Source: Desulfovibrio sp.
GTDB taxonomy: Bacteria; Desulfobacterota; Desulfovibrionia; Desulfovibrionales; Desulfovibrionaceae
Length of the DNA stretch: 46,066 nucleotides
Assembly: GCA_031284485.1 (NCBI GenBank)
Contig: JAISZT010000050.1
Span: forward strand, 1 to 46,066
Reading direction: 5' to 3'
Shown: in pieces, positions 44,204 to 46,066 of the stretch
How the letters are laid out: the number at the start of each line of letters is the position of its first letter
Position numbering within the stretch: the first letter of the stretch is position 1
Notes under the pieces: generated by a model
What the model saw: the letters and a program-made list of their open reading frames with translations, nothing else
Databases searched by the model: none
Told to the model about the DNA's origin: nothing
Position numbers and translations under genes: made by a program

Positions 44204-44434
44204 TCAAAGCCCCAATTCTTTTTTCAGATCTTCCCAGGGGATGCTCAGTCCTCTGCGGTATTCTTCTCCATTGACCGCGAGATCCGCCTCGTCTTCGGCG
44301 TCCTCTTCCAGCCAATGCGCAACCTCATGCTTTTCGCCGGTCAGTTCCTCGTATTTGGGAAGCCACTCCTTGAGCATGGGTTGATCGTCGGCATAATAAG
44401 CGGCCAGAAGTGAATCGGATATAGTGTCAGGCAT
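44204..44434 (-). CDS. Orphan antitoxin-like protein
   Basis: 76 residues from ATG 44434, with AAGGAG six bases upstream. It is strongly acidic and helical (WLEEDAEDEADLAVNGEEY) and ends GLSIPWEDLKKELGL, the kind of C-terminus seen in RelB/ParD-like and related type II antitoxins. The partner reading frame begins one base after its stop, the usual antitoxin-toxin layout, but is cut after about 12 codons. It starts 19 bases after the ORF6N gene and is probably co-transcribed. Family assignment is an inference from layout and the C-terminal motif; it could be an unrelated small phage protein. Confidence 0.55.
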   Translation of the reverse strand: MPDTISDSLLAAYYADDQPMLKEWLPKYEELTGEKHEVAHWLEEDAEDEADLAVNGEEYRRGLSIPWEDLKKELGL

Positions 44435-44453
44435 GGATGACTCCTTAGACAAT

Positions 44454-44993
44454 TCAGAACCCGATGCGCTGTTTTTCCTTGTCCGGCGGCGTCATGAGTC
44501 CGCGCAGGGCTTGCAGCACCAGATTGATGGACTCGTCATGCCTGCCCACGGCGGATTCCAGTTCGGCGACCTTCGCGGCAAGCTCGGCGTATGCGGGCAC
44601 AGTCTGCCGAAGCCAGACAAAGGCGCGGATGATGAGCAGGCTTATTTCATCAGCACGGGGAGAATTAAGAACACTGGAGAGCATAAGGGCACCGTGTTCC
44701 GTGAAAACGTAGGGAGCATAGCGGCGACCGCCCCAGGAACTTGAGGCTCCATTTTGTGACCTCAAGTTTGAGATCCCAAAAGTGGATTTCAAGTTGGCCC
44801 ACTCCTCAGTGGACAATTGAAACGCGAAGTCTGGAGGAAAGCGTCCGGGATTCCGCTTGACGGCTCGCGGGATATACCGCGTCTCCACCCCGTACAAAAC
44901 GGCCAAATCAGCATCAAGCATCACCCGCTGGCCGCGCAAATCAAAGATGCGGCGGACTACAGCATCCAGCGTGAGTACCGGCGACAGTTCCAT
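44454..44993 (-). CDS. ORF6N-domain phage regulator/antirepressor-like protein
   Basis: 179 residues. The N-terminal ORF6N DNA-binding domain is clear: IFDLRGQRVMLDADLAVLYG, then RYIPRAVKRNPGRFPPDFAF and YVFTEHGALMLSSVLNS. A coiled-coil C-terminus (AYAELAAKVAELESAVG) follows. Such proteins are found in prophages and plasmids, often as antirepressors, and also occur scattered in bacterial chromosomes. GGGGG lies five bases before ATG. Its 3' end is duplicated at 44081-44175, and the antitoxin-like gene follows it. Confidence 0.88.
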   Translation of the reverse strand: MELSPVLTLDAVVRRIFDLRGQRVMLDADLAVLYGVETRYIPRAVKRNPGRFPPDFAFQLSTEEWANLKSTFGISNLRSQNGASSSWGGRRYAPYVFTEHGALMLSSVLNSPRADEISLLIIRAFVWLRQTVPAYAELAAKVAELESAVGRHDESINLVLQALRGLMTPPDKEKQRIGF

Positions 44994-45061
44994 ACAGCCC
45001 CCTTTTCTTCCCTTCCTCCCCTACCCGATTGCCGGGCTTTTAGCAACAAAGGAGGCAACAC

Positions 45062-45121
45062 ATGAACATGTATCAGAAATGCCGCAAAGGAGGGGGTCAC
45101 ATCCGTTGTGACTCCCTCTAG
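45062..45121 (+). CDS. Possible 19-codon peptide gene
   Basis: ATG 45062 has an excellent AAAGGAGG site (45048-45055) six bases upstream. The frame reads MNMYQKCRKGGGHIRCDSL and stops at TAG. It contains two cysteines and is basic. The strong ribosome site is the only argument for translation; the sequence may instead be the leftover start of a longer deleted gene. Confidence 0.35.
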   Translation: MNMYQKCRKGGGHIRCDSL

Positions 45122-45160
45122 GGTAACGCATGAGCACGAGTATCAGAAATGCCGCAAAGG
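45071..45160 (+). repeat. 20-base direct repeat, two copies 70 bases apart
   Basis: TATCAGAAATGCCGCAAAGG occurs exactly at 45071-45090 and 45141-45160. Each copy is preceded by an ATGA-n-CA-type sequence, so the duplication is a little longer than the exact match. In the second copy another short frame starts (ATG 45130, 13 codons) with the repeat read in a different phase. Confidence 0.8.
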
Positions 45161-45327
45161 GCTACGGGCAGTAGGAGGAAAAGGCGGGAATCTTCGTCTT
45201 CTTCCGGCCAGTTCAAGTCGGAAAGGCAACCGAGCGCGCAAGCCGCCCAGTACAGTTCTTCGGCGGAAATATCATCGAAACACAGTTCCGGCTCTTCAAG
45301 CATCTCACTAGGCTCAAAAGAGTTCAT
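45118..45327 (-). CDS. Possible small acidic protein
   Basis: 69 residues, strongly acidic in its first half (FEPSEMLEEPELCFDDISAEE) and hydrophobic later. No ribosome site precedes ATG 45327, and an inner ATG at 45303 has only a weak GTGAG. It lies opposite to the flanking tail-fibre gene. I do not recognise it and cannot exclude a chance frame. Confidence 0.25.
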   Translation of the reverse strand: MNSFEPSEMLEEPELCFDDISAEELYWAACALGCLSDLNWPEEDEDSRLFLLLPVALCGISDTRAHALP

Positions 45328-45412
45328 GGTGTTCGGCGCGCGGTTGCATAGGCTCCATATTGTCTGAAGATGCGACGACAGTCAACATATACATGTAAAA
45401 GAGGAGTCCCAC

Positions 45413-45955
45413 ATGACAGTAGAATCAACCATCACGAAAGAGATTTACCAGGGCAACGGCGCGGCCACGGCTTTCCCTGTGCCGTTCCGGTACGCGCAGC
45501 AGGTGGACTTGCACCTGTTGCTTGTTGCCCCTGACGGCACGGAAACGCCGGTCACAGACAACTTTCAGGTCGTGGCCAACGAGTCCGGCGACACAAGCAT
45601 AACGTATCCCGTGGTCGGTGATCCGCTTGCGCCCGGCTACAATCTGGTGATTTACCGCGACACGCCGAACACGCAGATTGTCGATCTGGTGTACGGCGGC
45701 GCTTTTAATCCCGACATGCTGGAGCACGACGCTCTTGACCGTCTGGAAATGCAGATACAGGAAAAGCAGGAGTTGCTCGACCGCGCCGTAAAAGTGCCTA
45801 TCGCGAGCGATGAAACGCCGGAGGAGCTTTTGGAGGATATTTACACCGCCCGTGACGAGGCGGCGGCTTCGGCTTCAACTTCGGCGGAATCAGCTACATC
45901 ATCTTCAAACTCGGAGAACCTTGCCCATGCCTGGGCGACGAATCCGGAAGACTGA
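45413..45955 (+). CDS. Phage tail-fibre protein N-terminal part, truncated
   Basis: 180 residues. The start resembles T7-gp17-like tail-fibre attachment domains: ITKEIYQGNGAATAFPVPFR, then APGYNLVIYRDTPNTQIVDL and the FNPDMLEHDALDRLEMQIQE helix, which anchor the fibre to the virion tail. An Ala/Ser-rich coiled segment (ASASTSAESATSSSNSE) leads to AHAWATNPED and then TGA. In related fibres NPED-type segments are followed by YSA-x-H-x-A repeats and a long shaft; here IS3-family DNA begins at the stop, so the receptor-binding part is lost. AAGAGGAG lies six bases before ATG. Confidence 0.8.
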   Translation: MTVESTITKEIYQGNGAATAFPVPFRYAQQVDLHLLLVAPDGTETPVTDNFQVVANESGDTSITYPVVGDPLAPGYNLVIYRDTPNTQIVDLVYGGAFNPDMLEHDALDRLEMQIQEKQELLDRAVKVPIASDETPEELLEDIYTARDEAAASASTSAESATSSSNSENLAHAWATNPED

Positions 45956-46066
45956 TGTAGTCTGTCAAAATCGGAGGGCATACTCACGCGGCCTTGTGAT
46001 AGTTTTTTCTATCTTGTGATGTCTTCATAAACTCCACCGGTGAGAGATATCCCAAGCTCTTCTGAA
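45953..46066 (-). mobile_element. IS3-family insertion sequence, one end
   Basis: The element enters from the right edge of the window with its transposase reading toward the tail-fibre gene. Its outer end is near 45953-45957: TGATGTAGTCTGTC reads as an IS3-type end (TGA or TG first), and phage similarity stops exactly there. The other end and the target duplication lie outside the window, so the boundary is approximate. Confidence 0.75.
45984..46064 (-). CDS. IS3-family transposase OrfB, C-terminal end (partial)
   Basis: The last 26 codons are visible; the rest lies beyond the window. They read QKSLGYLSPVEFMKTSQDRK and end with a short NYHKAA tail. LGYLSPVEF is the hallmark near the C-terminus of IS3-family integrase-type (DDE) transposases. 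Completeness of the transposase cannot be judged. Confidence 0.9.
   Translation of the reverse strand, partial: QKSLGYLSPVEFMKTSQDRKNYHKAA

Larger units (their letters stand above)
44994..45412. other. Gap between the ORF6N gene and the tail-fibre gene
   Basis: No substantial gene is certain here. It contains a possible 19-codon plus-strand frame (45062-45121), a 20-base direct repeat (45071-45160) and a weak minus-strand frame (45118-45327), listed separately. A short GC stem (CCCG/CGGG near 45025-45038) is followed by CTTTTAG. No convincing promoter for the tail-fibre gene was found. Confidence 0.5.

Noticed and set aside
1..46066. CRISPR arrays, tRNA and rRNA genes
   Set aside because: No regularly spaced repeats beyond the two-copy repeat at 45071-45160, and no cloverleaf or rRNA-like segments, were recognised in the intergenic regions.

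Overview
The window looks like chromosomal DNA of a sulfate-reducing Desulfovibrio-type bacterium (Desulfovibrionaceae). The main reason is the block recA-alaS-ahbC-hemB-ahbD-ahbA/B, which encodes the siroheme-dependent (Ahb) route to heme typical of these organisms. The moderately GC-rich housekeeping gene set and a good -24/-12 (sigma-54) promoter are consistent with this. The genus is an inference from gene content.

Region 1 (1-10930) is a catabolic island. A GntR/FCD regulator is followed by an apparent operon: an iron-sulfur L-serine-dehydratase-like enzyme, two RraA-family aldolase/decarboxylase-like proteins, and a complete tripartite tricarboxylate transporter (TctB, TctA, TctC). After a small IS5-type miniature element come a D-2-hydroxyacid dehydrogenase, an IlvD/Edd-family dehydratase, a decayed RraA fragment and a third intact RraA protein. 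Two matching dyads, one before the regulator and one before the operon, look like its operators. Together the genes suggest uptake of a hydroxylated carboxylate, dehydration by Fe-S enzymes, retro-aldol cleavage or decarboxylation to pyruvate-like products, and reduction of an oxoacid. The substrate is unknown.

Region 2 (11135-31575) is core genome: argJ, fusA, rpsG and rpsL on the minus strand; divergently recA, alaS and the heme genes; then rpsF-rpsR-rplI-dnaB, an RRM RNA-binding protein, a UDP-glucuronate decarboxylase-like SDR, a conserved hypothetical, a universal stress protein, hisC, cmk and a TPR protein with a sigma-54-like promoter.

Region 3 (31576-46066) starts with an RND efflux pump gene on the minus strand. 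Just upstream of its start the sequence changes abruptly to a prophage fragment. This holds a 5'-truncated giant polyvalent protein (RelA/SpoT-like, ParB/DdrB-like, ADP-ribosyltransferase-like, LPD3/PBECR-like and metallopeptidase-like segments), a small AT-rich membrane protein, an ORF6N protein, an orphan antitoxin-like gene next to a destroyed toxin, and a tail-fibre N-terminus cut off by an IS3-family element that runs off the window. No integrase, tRNA, rRNA or CRISPR array was seen.
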